Source: CAWEBF01 sp963807235 (GTDB lineage: Bacteria; Acidobacteriota; Vicinamibacteria; Vicinamibacterales; UBA2999). From it: 64,000 bases of DNA. Of this stretch, positions 17,967-27,081 are shown piece by piece. The translations under genes and the position numbers were made by a program. The notes under the pieces were generated by a model, which was given only the letters and a program-made list of their open reading frames with translations, was not told where the DNA came from and ran no database searches. Numbering within the stretch: the stretch's first letter is position 1; each line of letters begins with the position of its first letter. The stretch covers positions 110,439 through 174,438 of the forward strand of contig CAWEBF010000029.1 in the NCBI GenBank assembly GCA_963807235.1, given 5' to 3'.

Positions 17967-18383
17967 ATGCCCAGCACAGTCACCGCGCCTCGCGTCGTTC
18001 GCCGCCGCTCCAAGCTCCACGGATGGGGTGTTTACACCAAGGACCCGATCAACAAGAACACGCGCATCGTCACCTACGACGGTGAGCTGATCGACCAGAA
18101 GGAGAGCTTCAAGCGGGAGACGCGGTACCTGAAGCGCGGCGAGATCTGGTGCTTCACGATCAACCGCCGCTGGGTGCGCGACGGCAACGTGGACGGCAGC
18201 ATCGCGCGGTTCATCAACCACGCGTGCAAGCCCAACTGCTACAGCCAGATCGTCGGCAAGGACATCTGGATTCGGGCGGGCCGGAACATCGAGCCGGGCG
18301 AAGAGTTGACCTACGACTACTATACGGACGGTGAGAAGGTGATTCAGTGCCATTGCCGCCCCGGCTGCACGCGCAAACTGTGA
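17967..18383 (+). CDS. SET-domain protein lysine methyltransferase
   Basis: A 138-residue protein that is almost only a SET domain. The core motifs are all visible: GWGVYTKDPI (SAM-binding start), RFINHACKPNC (NHxCxPNC pseudoknot), GEELTYDYYT, and a post-SET cysteine cluster CHCRPGC that can bind zinc with the NHxC cysteine. Such a compact enzyme with a post-SET motif is typical of eukaryotic histone methyltransferases and rare bacterial homologues. The target is unknown. A TATCCT box lies 10 bp before its ATG, suggesting a very short leader. Confidence 0.88.
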   Translation: MPSTVTAPRVVRRRSKLHGWGVYTKDPINKNTRIVTYDGELIDQKESFKRETRYLKRGEIWCFTINRRWVRDGNVDGSIARFINHACKPNCYSQIVGKDIWIRAGRNIEPGEELTYDYYTDGEKVIQCHCRPGCTRKL

Positions 18384-19352
18384 TGCCGATTCGCACGGCC
18401 GCCGCCACGCTGGTGCTCCTCGCGGTGGTGTCGCTGGGGGAATTGGCCCGTGGCCGCCCCGGCGCCGCGCCAGGATCCGTCCACGGACGTGGGGCTGGAG
18501 ACGGCCAGCAACGGGCGGACGGTGCGCGATCGGCGCCCTGTCGGGAGACGGCGCCGCGGCGGTGGTGCCCCTGGAGGCCTACATCGCCCGCGTGCTGGTG
18601 GGGGAGGCCGAGCCTACGGCGGGCGACGCCAGCCTGCAGGCCCTGGCCATCGCCGCCCGAACCTTCACCGTGGTCAACATGGGCCGCCACGGCCGCGAGG
18701 GCTTCGACCTCTGCGACACGACCCACTGCCAGGTGTGGCGGTCCGCGGCGAGCGTGGCCTCGCGCCGGGCCGTGCTGGCCACGGCGGGCCAGGTGCTCAC
18801 CTACAACGGCGCGCCCGCCGAGGTGTTCTACTCGGCCTCCTGCGGCGGCCACACCGAGCGCGCGGGCGACGTCTGGGCGCGTGGCGCGCTGTTCCCGTAT
18901 CTGCAGGGCGTTCCGGACGACGTGCACCAGAACGACCCGCCGTGGCGCCTGGAGCGCTCGCTCGACGAGGTCCGGGAGGCCGTGGGTCGAGCCGGCGCCC
19001 ACGGCGCGCGTCTGGAGGACGTGATCGTGGACGCCCGGTCGGCCACGGGCCGCGTGATCCGGGTCGGCCTGCCGGGACTGACGCCGGACTCGCTGACCGG
19101 CGATCAATTCCGCGGCGCGCTGGGATTCAGCGAGCTGCGCAGCACCGCGTTCTCGATGGAGCGCGTGGGCGACCGGCTGCGCTTCGAGGGACGCGGCTAC
19201 GGCCACGGCGTGGGGATGTGCGTGGTGGGCGCGGGACGCCGCGCCCAGCGAGGCGAGAGCGCCGAGGCCATCCTGGCGCACTACTTCCCGGCGCTGAAGA
19301 TCGAGTGGCTCGACGACGTGCCGGCGGCGAACCGGGCGCTCCGGTACGCTGA
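18383..19352 (+). CDS. SpoIID/LytB-domain protein (frameshifted)
   Basis: It begins with an ATG overlapping the SET-gene stop and has a hydrophobic leader (IRTAAATLVLLAVVSL). Frame breaks near 18447 and 18525 split the N-terminus; the second is an extra G in GCGCGATC, after which TVR continues as IGALSGDGAAAVVPLEAYIARV. The SpoIID domain itself is intact: VPLEAYIARVLVGE, AIAARTFTVVN, YSASCGGHTE, FEGRGYGHGVGMC. In non-sporulating bacteria this domain acts on peptidoglycan strands lacking stem peptides. The true C-terminus is uncertain; a TGA at 19350-19352 in another frame is a good candidate. Confidence 0.75.
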
Positions 19353-19365
19353 CGAGCGATTCGCG

Positions 19366-19872
19366 TCAGCGCGGCGCCGGCGGCGGGGCCGTGTCGTTGG
19401 ACGCCACGCGGCGCTTGAAGCGCCACCGCCCGTTCTCGCGCACCAGCGTGTCGTCGTACCGGCCCGCTTGCGAGATCGCGGCGCCCTGCTGGCCCGGGAC
19501 CACGAAGGCCCACCGCGACCACGCCGTTGCCGTGTCGCCCTGCACCGCGATCACGAAGTTCGACAACAGGTGGTAGTTCTTGGCCGTGTTCTGGCCCGGC
19601 ATGGCCTTCTCCATGAACGTCTTGATGTTGGCCGGTCCGGCCACCGTGCCGAAGCCGCCGGCCCACTCGCCGTCTCTGGCGAAGAGCGCCGCGTAGGCGC
19701 CGAAGTCGCGCGCGTCGAGGTGGCGCCCATAGTCGAGCAGCAGGCGCTCGATTTCCGCCTTGTCCTCGAATTGCTTCAGCCGCTGCTCGAGCGACGAGGC
19801 AGCCTGCGCGTAGGCGCCAGCGGGTCCGGTGAGAAGGCACGCGACGGCCAGCGGGATGAGACGTCGAATCAT
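19366..19872 (-). CDS. Secreted SnoaL-like NTF2-fold protein
   Basis: A 168-residue protein. After a signal peptide (IPLAVACLLTGPAGAYA) comes a SnoaL_4-type domain: a first helix LEQRLKQFEDKAEIERLLLDYGRHLDARDFGAYAALFARDGEW, then strands ending GRYDDTLVRENGRWRFKRRVA. Homologues of this family include small-molecule isomerases and dehydratases; no catalytic pair can be assigned. A -10 box lies 6 bp upstream of the ATG. Confidence 0.8.
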   Translation of the reverse strand: MIRRLIPLAVACLLTGPAGAYAQAASSLEQRLKQFEDKAEIERLLLDYGRHLDARDFGAYAALFARDGEWAGGFGTVAGPANIKTFMEKAMPGQNTAKNYHLLSNFVIAVQGDTATAWSRWAFVVPGQQGAAISQAGRYDDTLVRENGRWRFKRRVASNDTAPPPAPR

Positions 19873-19878
19873 GGCTGC

Positions 19879-19884
19879 ATTCTA
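19879..19884 (-). promoter_or_regulatory. -10 box for a leaderless SnoaL-like mRNA
   Basis: Minus-strand TAGAAT, then 6 bp, then the ATG at 19872. The 7-bp repeat array starts directly next to the box, so the array lies where a -35 would be. Confidence 0.5.
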
Positions 19885-19926
19885 ACCACGAACTACGAAC
19901 CACGAACCACGAACCACGAACCACGA
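19885..19926. repeat. 7-bp repeat array (ACCACGA)
   Basis: Six units of ACCACGA, one with a single change (ACTACGA). The array lies between the DUF3500 gene end and the SnoaL-like promoter. As read, the DUF3500 frame runs into it, giving a tail of RGSWFVV-type repeats that is probably not natural. Confidence 0.8.
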
Positions 19927-21144
19927 ACTAGATGCGGATGCTGCCGGTAATGCTGCCGCAACAAGTCCTTGCCGTAGTCGTTGCCGTTCGGAGTTCGCAC
20001 CACGGTGTGAATGTGCTGCGTGGTCGCGGCGTTCGGATCGAGCAGGTGCCGCAAGCCGATCGGCCGCTGATGATCGAACTCGATGAGCACTACGGGGCTG
20101 TGAATACGGTAGTAGAAGACGCTGCCCGGCTCGGTCTTGCCGACCCACGCAAACCATGTCCGGTCCAGGTGCGCGCGCACTTCGTCCATCTTCACGCGGG
20201 CGTGTCCGTCGTCCATGGTGCCGACGTAGAGCGCCATCAGGTCCATGAGCTGCGCGCGCTGCGGCCCCGTCATGTCCGAGACCTTGAGCCCGGCATAGTC
20301 CAGCACGACGTTGTCTCTCCACGCCTCGCTCAGGTTGAGATCCTGCGTCTTGGCGGACTGCAGGATGGCCTTGCCGCGCTGTGCCGCGGTGAGCGAGTTG
20401 ACGAACGCCAGCCCCTTGTTCTGTTCCTCCTGGAGCACGATCGTGCCCTTGTACTTGCCGGAAGTCGCCGACACCGGCTCGGACCCGGCGAAGACCGGCG
20501 ACATCACCACCTGATCACCGAGCACGAAGTAGTTGATCACGGCATGGTGCCCGTCGAACTGCCAGCCCCACGGCTCGGTGGCCGACGGAGTGCCCATCAC
20601 GGTGATGAAGTACCTGCCATTCGCCAAGCTCGTCGAAGTTGTTGTCGTTGAGCTCGGCCAGCGTCTCGTTCAGGCGCATGATGTCGCGCGTCTGTTTCAA
20701 GCCGCGGGCGCTCAACCCGGCCCGCATCAAGGCGAACGCCGCCTCGCGCTGCGCCGCGGTCATCTCCAGGAAGCCGGCGCCGTCGCGGATGTAGAAGCTC
20801 TGGTTCATCCACTTCCGCCACTCGGGGTCGTCCACGGCCTTCAGCGTCTTTGCCCGCTGCGCCGGGGACAGGGCCGCCAGGAACAGGTCGGCCGCCGCGC
20901 GTACCGGCGCTGTGGAAACGCCGGTCGAGCGAATCGAGAAGAGCCCGGGTTCGAGGCGTCCGTTGGTGGTGATGCCGCGGAAGGGGTCGGCCAGGCCCGG
21001 CACCTCCGCCTCGATGGACATCTTCCGCAGTTGTTCCAGCGGGCGCCGGGGCGGGGCAGGCCGCGATTGCGACTCGGCCGCATCTTGCCAGACGGCCCCA
21101 AGCAGTGCCGCGCACAGTCCGGACAGCAAGATCAGGCGCTTCAT
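19893..21144 (-). CDS. DUF3500-family secreted protein (frameshifted near 20623)
   Basis: The start ATG 21144 gives a signal peptide (MKRLILLSGLCAALLGAVW). The N-terminal half reaches LNDNNFDELGEW. An extra C after GTAC near 20623 breaks the frame, and removing it yields EWQYFITVMG, continuing into WGWQFDGHHAVINYFVLGDQVVMSPVF. The second half contains the conserved GTIVLQEEQNKGLAFVNSLT and ends DYGKDLLRQHYRQHPH. This family is widespread in Acidobacteria and Planctomycetes and has no known activity. A TAG in another frame just after the HPH codons is probably the true stop. Confidence 0.82.
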
Positions 21145-21164
21145 TGGTTTCTCCTCCTGCACTT

Positions 21165-21192
21165 GGAGCCCGGCGCCTGGAGCCTGGAGCCC
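21165..21192. repeat. 7-bp repeat array (GGAGCCY, degenerate)
   Basis: Four units: GGAGCCC, GGCGCCT, GGAGCCT, GGAGCCC. The array lies between the PQQ-dehydrogenase stop and the DUF3500 start. Confidence 0.65.
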
Positions 21193-21198
21193 GTCAAC

Positions 21199-22842
21199 TC
21201 AGCGTTCCTGTCGCAGCGCATAAACGAACAGGCTGCTGCCCGCGGCGATCGCCACGTATTGCCGTCCGTTCATCGCATAGGTGATTGGTGAGTTCGATGC
21301 CTGCCCGCCGACGTTGGCGCGCCAGAGCAGCGCGCCGGTCTTTGCGTCGAGCGCGAACACGTAGCCCTCACGGTTACCCGAGAACACCAGGTCCGATGCC
21401 GTGGTCAGCACGCCCGCGTCGATGACGTCGGTCATCGTGAACTCCCAGGCCTTGGTCCCGGTCCTGGGGTCGATCGCCTGGATCGCGCCGTGACCGTCTT
21501 CGGGACGGCGCCGATTGACGACCGGGCTCGGGATCAGCAGCCGGATGGGCATCCCCGGCAGGGCGCCGGTGAAGCGCTGTCCCTCGCGGTACTCGACTGG
21601 ACGCTTGATGAAGGTCGAAAAGGTGTCGGCCCACACCGGCACGTAGAAGAGGCCGGTCCGCGGGCTGAAGGACGGTGAATACCAGTTCGTGGCGCCCTGC
21701 ACGCCCGGGTAGATCTGGGAGCCGGCCTCCGACAGCGGCACCATGTTCTGCGGCCGCCCCTTGGCATCGAGGCCGGTGGTCCACGTGGCCTTCGCGAACG
21801 GCCGGCCCAGCAGGAACTCCCCCGTGGCCCGGTCCAGCACGTAGAAGAAGCCGTTGCGGTTGGCGAAGAGCATCACCTTCCTGGCGCGGCCTTGCCAGTC
21901 GATGTCCGCCAGCACCGGCACCTGCACCGAGTCGTAGTCGTACACGTCGTGCGGCGTGAACTGGAAGTGCCACTTCAGCCGCCCGGTGTCGGCATCGAGC
22001 GCCACCACCGAATCGCTGTACAGGTTGTCGCCGAGCCGCTGGTCGCCGTTCCAATCGGGGCCCGGGTTGCCGATGCCCCAGTACGTCAGGTTCAGCTCGC
22101 GATCGTAGGAGCCCGTGACCCACACCGATCCGCCGCCGGTCTTCCAGGACTCCCCGGACCAGGACTCGTTGCCGGGCTCGCCGGGACCGGGCACGGTGTT
22201 GAACCGCCACGCTTCGCGGCCGGTCTTCGCGTCGAAGGCCGCCAGGAATCCGCGCACGCCGTATTCGCCGCCGGCCGTGCCGATGATGACCTTGTCTTTC
22301 ACGATCAGCGGGGCGACCGTGAACGAATACCCGGCTTCGGCGCGCGCGCCGCCGACGGCCACGTTCCAGAGGGCCGCGCCGTTCTTGGCGTCGAGGGCGA
22401 TCAGCCGGCCGTCGATGGTCGCCATGAAGAGCGTCTGGTCCAGCATCGCCAGGCCGCGGTTCACGCGCCCGCAGCACAACCGCGCCAGCGGCGACGGCGT
22501 GTGCGTATAGACCCAGTAGACACGGCCGGTCACGGCATCCAGCGCCACCACGTCGTTGGGGGCCTGCACGGTGTAGAGCACGCCGCCCACGACGAGCGGC
22601 GAGGCCTCGAATTTTTCGAGCGAGCGCGCCTGGAACACCCACTGCAGCTCCAGGTTCTTGACGTTGGCGGGTGTGATCTGGGTCAGCGCGCTGTGGCGCT
22701 GCGCCGATAGAGTGCCGTTGTAGGTGAGCCATTCCTCCGGTGTGCGGTCGGCCCCCAGGATGCGATCGAACGAGACCTGCCCCGCGAGCGGCGTCATCCA
22801 GGCCACCAGCGCGAGGGCCGTGTATCCGATGACGCGCGTCAT
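21199..22842 (-). CDS. PQQ-dependent alcohol dehydrogenase (quinoprotein, lanthanide-type marker)
   Basis: A 547-residue periplasmic beta-propeller enzyme with a signal peptide (IGYTALALVAWMTPLAGQ). Propeller repeats of the type VVALDAxTGRxxW recur throughout. A vicinal disulfide is indicated by LCCGRVNRG. The catalytic Asp region reads TPHDVYDYDSV; the extra Asp two residues after the catalytic one is the marker of lanthanide-dependent (XoxF/PedH-type) enzymes. It lacks a fused cytochrome. Its ATG overlaps the TGA of the cytochrome c gene, which probably accepts its electrons. The alcohol substrate cannot be told. Confidence 0.88.
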   Translation of the reverse strand: MTRVIGYTALALVAWMTPLAGQVSFDRILGADRTPEEWLTYNGTLSAQRHSALTQITPANVKNLELQWVFQARSLEKFEASPLVVGGVLYTVQAPNDVVALDAVTGRVYWVYTHTPSPLARLCCGRVNRGLAMLDQTLFMATIDGRLIALDAKNGAALWNVAVGGARAEAGYSFTVAPLIVKDKVIIGTAGGEYGVRGFLAAFDAKTGREAWRFNTVPGPGEPGNESWSGESWKTGGGSVWVTGSYDRELNLTYWGIGNPGPDWNGDQRLGDNLYSDSVVALDADTGRLKWHFQFTPHDVYDYDSVQVPVLADIDWQGRARKVMLFANRNGFFYVLDRATGEFLLGRPFAKATWTTGLDAKGRPQNMVPLSEAGSQIYPGVQGATNWYSPSFSPRTGLFYVPVWADTFSTFIKRPVEYREGQRFTGALPGMPIRLLIPSPVVNRRRPEDGHGAIQAIDPRTGTKAWEFTMTDVIDAGVLTTASDLVFSGNREGYVFALDAKTGALLWRANVGGQASNSPITYAMNGRQYVAIAAGSSLFVYALRQER

Positions 22843-23621
22843 CGCCGGATCCTCAAGCCGGCCAGATATCCAACCACGTCGGCCAGCTCCGACGGGGTGA
22901 GACGTTCCTTGTACGACGGCATTGGCGATTCCTTCAGGATCGTGAACTCACGCAAGCCGGCGCGATCCAGCAGCACCAGCCGTTCCTTCATGTCCAGCAG
23001 CTGCACGGTGAACGTGTCCTGGTTCATCAGCCGGCCGCTGGTGACGGTGCCGTCCGTCGACACGGCGCGGGCGAACCGGTTGTCGGTGCGGATTTCCGCG
23101 CTCGGCTCCAGGAGCGAGCGCTGCAGTTCCACGGCCCGCCGCATCGAGCCGATTTCGGTGAGCGCTGGCGCGACGCGACTTCCCACGCCCGCGACGCTGT
23201 GGCACGACAGGCACTGGCCCTTGCCCTCGACGATCACCTTGCCCCTGGCGCGGTCTCCAAGGGTCACCGAGCCGCCGGGCGGCGCTTCGGAGAGCGAACG
23301 CAGGTAGGCCACGATGAACATGGCCTGCGCCTCCGAGAACGCGCTCGGTGGCATCGCGGTGCCGGGCACGCCGGCTTGGATGATGCGCGCCACTTCCTCG
23401 TCGGACGACGCCCGCCGGAACTTGCCGCTGCCCAGATTCACGCCGGCCACGCCGTCGCCCTCCGGGCCGTGGCAGCCGGTGCAATTGGCCTGATAGAGCA
23501 GGCCGCCGCTTTCGATGTCCTGGGGTGTGAAGCCGTGACCGATCTGGGCCCGTGCCGTGCCCGCGTCGAGGAGCGCCGCGACGCACAGAGCGTACGCCAG
23601 CGCGCTGGTGAGTCGTCGCAT
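22839..23621 (-). CDS. Di-haem cytochrome c, partner of the PQQ dehydrogenase
   Basis: I chose ATG 23621 because it gives a clean signal peptide (MRRLTSALAYALCVAALLDAGTARA) and has a -10 box 7 bp upstream; the upstream open frame is not coding. The protein has 260 residues with two CxxCH haem sites, CTGCH and CLSCH. Axial Met candidates are in PGTAMPPSAF and ESPMPSYKERL. The C-terminal part resembles haem-binding domains that follow quinoproteins in Acidobacteria. The 4-bp overlap with the dehydrogenase supports an electron-transfer pair. Confidence 0.88.
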   Translation of the reverse strand: MRRLTSALAYALCVAALLDAGTARAQIGHGFTPQDIESGGLLYQANCTGCHGPEGDGVAGVNLGSGKFRRASSDEEVARIIQAGVPGTAMPPSAFSEAQAMFIVAYLRSLSEAPPGGSVTLGDRARGKVIVEGKGQCLSCHSVAGVGSRVAPALTEIGSMRRAVELQRSLLEPSAEIRTDNRFARAVSTDGTVTSGRLMNQDTFTVQLLDMKERLVLLDRAGLREFTILKESPMPSYKERLTPSELADVVGYLAGLRIRR

Positions 23622-23628
23622 GGTCACG

Positions 23629-23634
23629 ATTCTA
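23629..23634 (-). promoter_or_regulatory. -10 box for a leaderless cytochrome c / PQQ-dehydrogenase mRNA
   Basis: Minus-strand TAGAAT, 7 bp, then the ATG at 23621. This supports the chosen start of the cytochrome gene. Confidence 0.5.
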
Positions 23635-23686
23635 TCCCTCAGCAGGGTGCTGGAAAACGACCTGCCGACCGTAGCCATCTCGCTCT

Positions 23687-24739
23687 TTAAACGTTGAACC
23701 GGAAGTTGATGACATCGCCGTCCTCGACCACATAGTCCTTGCCTTCGAGGCGGAGCTTGCCGGCTTCGCGCATCTTCGCTTCGGTCTTCAGCGCCAGGAG
23801 ATCCTCCACGCGCATCACCTCGGCACGAATGAAGCCGCGCTCGATGTCGGAGTGGATCTTTCCGGCCGCCTTGTGGGCCGTGAGCCCCTTGCGGATCGGC
23901 CAGGCACGGCATTCGTCCTCGCCCGCGGTGAGGAAGCTGATGAGCGACAGCAGCGAGAATGCCCCGCGTACAAACCGATCGCGCGCCGATTCGGCGAGGC
24001 CGAGCGCGGCGACGAAGTCCTTCTGATCGGCGGGCGGCATCTGGGCGATGTCCTGTTCGACCTTGGCCGACAGGACGACCAGGCCGAGACCGCGCTTCGC
24101 CGCATGATCGGCAATGGCCGCCGGCGGCGGTTCCGACACGCCGGCCTCTTCCACGTTCAGGACGATGAGCAGCGGCTTCTGCGTCAGGAACCGGTAGCCG
24201 GAGAGAAGCGCCTTGTCCTCCTCCGAGAGCGGCAGGTCGCGAATCGGATTCCCGGCCTCCAGATGGGCGTTCAACTGCGCCAGGAGATCGGCCTCGCGCG
24301 GAGAGCCCTTCTCCTTCTTGAGTCGCTCGAGCCGCTTCTCGACGAGCTCGAGGTCCGAGAGGATCATCTCGGCTTCGAGGTCGACCACCTCACGCAGCGG
24401 CTCACCCGGAGAGCCGGCGGACGGATCGACATAGGCCCGCGCCACCTGGCACAGCGATTCCATCTCGCGCATGGCCGTGAGCACCGTGCGATCGACCCCG
24501 CTGGCCGAGCCGCCGCCGGCTTCTGCGGCGACGTCGCTGAAGGTGATCTCCGCGAGCGTCTTCTTCCGGGGCTGAAACAGGTCGGCCAGGGCTTCCACGC
24601 GCGCGTCCGGCACCTTGACCACGCCGAGGTTGGTCTTGCCTCGCGCGGCGCCGTACCCGGTCTCGGCCGCGAGTCCGGTCAGTGCGTTGAATACCGTGGT
24701 CTTTCCTGCTCCTGGGAAGCCGACGAGTCCAATCTTCAT
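23687..24739 (-). CDS. ychF: YchF/Obg-like ATPase
   Basis: A 350-residue P-loop protein of the Obg/YchF family. It begins directly with the P-loop GFPGAGKTT (residues 7-15). Switch and G3 regions follow (FSDVAAEAG), and the base-recognition motif is NVEE, as in YchF where the usual NKxD is changed so that ATP is preferred. The C-terminal TGS-like domain ends KDYVVEDGDVINFRFNV. The long coiled-coil insert (residues 125-165) is typical. YchF binds ribosomes and affects stress responses. It lies 12 bp after the glycosyltransferase on the same strand. Confidence 0.92.
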   Translation of the reverse strand: MKIGLVGFPGAGKTTVFNALTGLAAETGYGAARGKTNLGVVKVPDARVEALADLFQPRKKTLAEITFSDVAAEAGGGSASGVDRTVLTAMREMESLCQVARAYVDPSAGSPGEPLREVVDLEAEMILSDLELVEKRLERLKKEKGSPREADLLAQLNAHLEAGNPIRDLPLSEEDKALLSGYRFLTQKPLLIVLNVEEAGVSEPPPAAIADHAAKRGLGLVVLSAKVEQDIAQMPPADQKDFVAALGLAESARDRFVRGAFSLLSLISFLTAGEDECRAWPIRKGLTAHKAAGKIHSDIERGFIRAEVMRVEDLLALKTEAKMREAGKLRLEGKDYVVEDGDVINFRFNV

Positions 24740-24751
24740 CGAAAGACCTTA

Positions 24752-25459
24752 TCAAGCTTCGGTCGAATCCGCTGCCTGCGGTGACTTCCGCTGGTACCAA
24801 CGGGCCAGACGAGACGGAGAGACGCCGGCGAAATACAAGGACACCAGGCACAGGTTTCTGGTACTGCGACGAAGCCATCCGTCGGCGTGCCACCGCCGCG
24901 CCGACGTGACGAGCGGCAGCGGCAACTCGATCACGCGTCCGGCGCGAACCAGGCGGCGCACGAACGCCACGTCCTCCATCAGTGGGATGTCGTCGAAACC
25001 CCCGAGTGCGTGAAACCGGTCGCGCGTCACGAAATACCCCTGGTCGCCGTACGGCAGCCGGAGCAGCCGCACACGCCAGGCCACGGCGCGCTCGATCCAG
25101 CGAGCCTGCCACGCGGGGTCGTCGAGCGCGAACCGAAACCATCCACCCACGACGGGCGCGCCCACGGCGGAAAAGGCGCTCAGCCACTGCGGCGGGAGGA
25201 CCGAGTCGGCGTGCAGGAAGAGCAGCCATTGGCCCGAGGCGGCGGCGGCGCCCGCGTTCATCTGGCGCCCCCGGCCGGGCTGGCTCCGTAGCAGCCGGAT
25301 GTCCGGCCGTCGACTTGTTAAGTCGTCCAGCCGAGCGTCCCGTCCGCCGTCCACAATCAGCAGTTCGACCCGCGGATCGGGCGGGAGATGTTGCAGGAGC
25401 CGGGTCACGGCCGGTGCATCGTCGAGTACGGGCACGACCAGCGAGACCAGGGGCGCCAT
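24752..25459 (-). CDS. TIGR04283-like family 2 glycosyltransferase
   Basis: A 235-residue GT-A enzyme. It has the nucleotide-binding start VSLVVPVLDDAPAV, ELLIVDGGRDA, the RGRQMNAGAAAASG motif, and the DxD-like LFLHADSVLP. A short form with GDQGYFVTRDRFHALGGFDDIPLMEDVAFVRR is typical of TIGR04283 proteins, often called arsenosugar-biosynthesis glycosyltransferases although most act elsewhere. Its natural partner family, TIGR04282, lies at 27.05 kb on the opposite strand. It is divergent from msrP across 26 bp. Confidence 0.85.
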   Translation of the reverse strand: MAPLVSLVVPVLDDAPAVTRLLQHLPPDPRVELLIVDGGRDARLDDLTSRRPDIRLLRSQPGRGRQMNAGAAAASGQWLLFLHADSVLPPQWLSAFSAVGAPVVGGWFRFALDDPAWQARWIERAVAWRVRLLRLPYGDQGYFVTRDRFHALGGFDDIPLMEDVAFVRRLVRAGRVIELPLPLVTSARRWHADGWLRRSTRNLCLVSLYFAGVSPSRLARWYQRKSPQAADSTEA

Positions 25460-25473
25460 CGACCAAGGAAGCC

Positions 25474-25479
25474 TATAAT
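25474..25479 (+). promoter_or_regulatory. -10 box for a leaderless msrPQ mRNA
   Basis: A perfect TATAAT ends 6 bp before the msrP ATG at 25486. Confidence 0.55.
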
Positions 25480-25485
25480 CGTTCC

Positions 25486-26444
25486 ATGCTGATCAAGAAG
25501 ACTCCCGACATCCGTTCTTCGGAGATCACCCCCAGGGACATCTACCTCCGTCGGCGGGAATTCATCCAGGGGTCGGCGGCGGCGCTGGTCGGCGCCGGCC
25601 TGAGCGGGTGGCCCGGCGAGGCCGAGGCACAGATTCCGCGCACCAAGCTGGCGAACGTCAAGAAAAGCCCGCTCAGCACCACCGAGCCGCCGAGCGAGTA
25701 CGAGTACGTGACCAGCTACAACAACTTCTACGAGTTTGCCCCAGGGGCCGGCGACGGCCCGAAGAACAACTCGAAGCAGTTCAAGAACCGGCCCTGGAGT
25801 CTCGAAATCGAGGGGCACGTGGCCAAGCCTGCCAAGTACCGATCTCGACGATTTCTTGAAACCCTACGCGCTCGAGGAGCGGATCTACCGCATGCGGTGC
25901 GTGGAGGCGTGGTCGTTCGTCATTCCGTGGGTCGGCATCCCGCTGGCCGACGTGATCAAGCGCGTCGAACCGACCTCGCGCGCGAAGTTCATCGAGTTCC
26001 GGACGCTCCACGACGTCGCCCGCTTCCCGGCCCAGCGCGGCAACTCTCTGGAGTGGCCGTACATCGAGGGGCTGCGGCTGGACGAGGCGATGCACCCGCT
26101 GACGCTCCTCGCCGTGGGCATCTACGGCGAGGTGCTGCCGGCGCAGAACGGCGCTCCGATCCGGCTGGTCGTGCCGTGGAAGTACCGGCTTCAAGGGGAT
26201 CAAGTCGATCGTCAAGATGCGCTTCGTGGAAAACCAGCCCCTCAACACGTGGCAGCAGATGGCGCGCAACGAGTACGGCTTCTACGCCAACGTGAACCCG
26301 ATGGTCGACCACCCGCGGTGGACCCAGTCCCGCGAGCGGCGCCTGCCCAGCTTCGTGCCCAATCGGCGCACCGAGATGTTCAACGGGTACGCCGATCAGG
26401 TTCAAAGTCTCTATGCCGGGATGGACCTCCGCCGAAACTTCTGA
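25486..26444 (+). CDS. msrP: Protein-methionine-sulfoxide reductase catalytic subunit MsrP (two frame breaks)
   Basis: A molybdopterin enzyme of the YedY/MsrP family that repairs oxidised methionines in the periplasm. The leader YLRRREFIQGSAAALVG is a Tat signal. Two extra C bases after GTAC, near 25840 and 26187, break the frame; removing them gives KYDLDDFLKPYALEERIYR and WKYGFKGIKSIVKMRF. The molybdenum-ligand Cys is in RMRCVEAWSFVIPWVG. The C-terminus NEYGFYANVNPMVDHPRW is typical of the family. It overlaps the membrane haem subunit gene msrQ. Confidence 0.92.
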
Positions 26445-27081
26445 CCGTCCGCAATCCGCCACGGCCCGGCCCGCCCGCCGGGCCGTGAAGACCATCACGC
26501 TCGTCAAGGCCGGCTTGTGGGTGGCGGCGCTCACGCCGGCGGCGCTGCTCGTTCGCGGATTCTTCCGCAACGATCTCACGGCCAATCCCGGCGACTATCT
26601 CACCGACCAGACCGGCACGTGGATGCTGGCGTGCCTCATGGCGTCGCTGTCGGTGACGCCGATCCGCCGGCTCACGGGCTGGAACGAGATCGTCAAGGTC
26701 CGACGCCTGCTGGGGCTCTTCGCCTTCTTCTACGGCGTGCAGCACCTGCTGACGTGGATTGTCTTCGTGCACTACTTCGACGTCGGCTTCATGGTGGAGG
26801 ACGTGGTGAAGCGTCCGTTCATCACCGTGGGCATGGGCACCTTTCTGATTCTCCTGGCGCTCACGCTGACGTCGTCGCGCTGGGCGCAACGCAAGCTGGG
26901 CCGGCGCTGGCAGACGCTGCACCGGCTGGCCTACGTGGCCGGCATCGGCGGCGTGGTCCACTTCTGGCAGCTGGTCAAGGCCGACACCACGGAGCCGCTT
27001 CGATGGGCCGCCGGCCTCTCGGTGCTGCTAGGATTGCGCGTGTGGTGGGCGTGGGGGAAACGACGACCGTCGCGGTCCTAG
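26413..27081 (+). CDS. msrQ: MsrQ membrane haem b subunit
   Basis: A 222-residue membrane protein (or about 198 residues if it starts at GTG 26485, VKTITLVKAGLW). It has six hydrophobic helices, with haem-ligand His candidates in YGVQHLLTW, LHRLAYVAGIGGVVHFW. This is the ferric-reductase-like partner that feeds quinone electrons to MsrP. It overlaps msrP by 32 bp at the longer start and the following transferase by about 30 bp, so the three genes form one transcript. Confidence 0.9.
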   Translation: MPGWTSAETSDRPQSATARPARRAVKTITLVKAGLWVAALTPAALLVRGFFRNDLTANPGDYLTDQTGTWMLACLMASLSVTPIRRLTGWNEIVKVRRLLGLFAFFYGVQHLLTWIVFVHYFDVGFMVEDVVKRPFITVGMGTFLILLALTLTSSRWAQRKLGRRWQTLHRLAYVAGIGGVVHFWQLVKADTTEPLRWAAGLSVLLGLRVWWAWGKRRPSRS

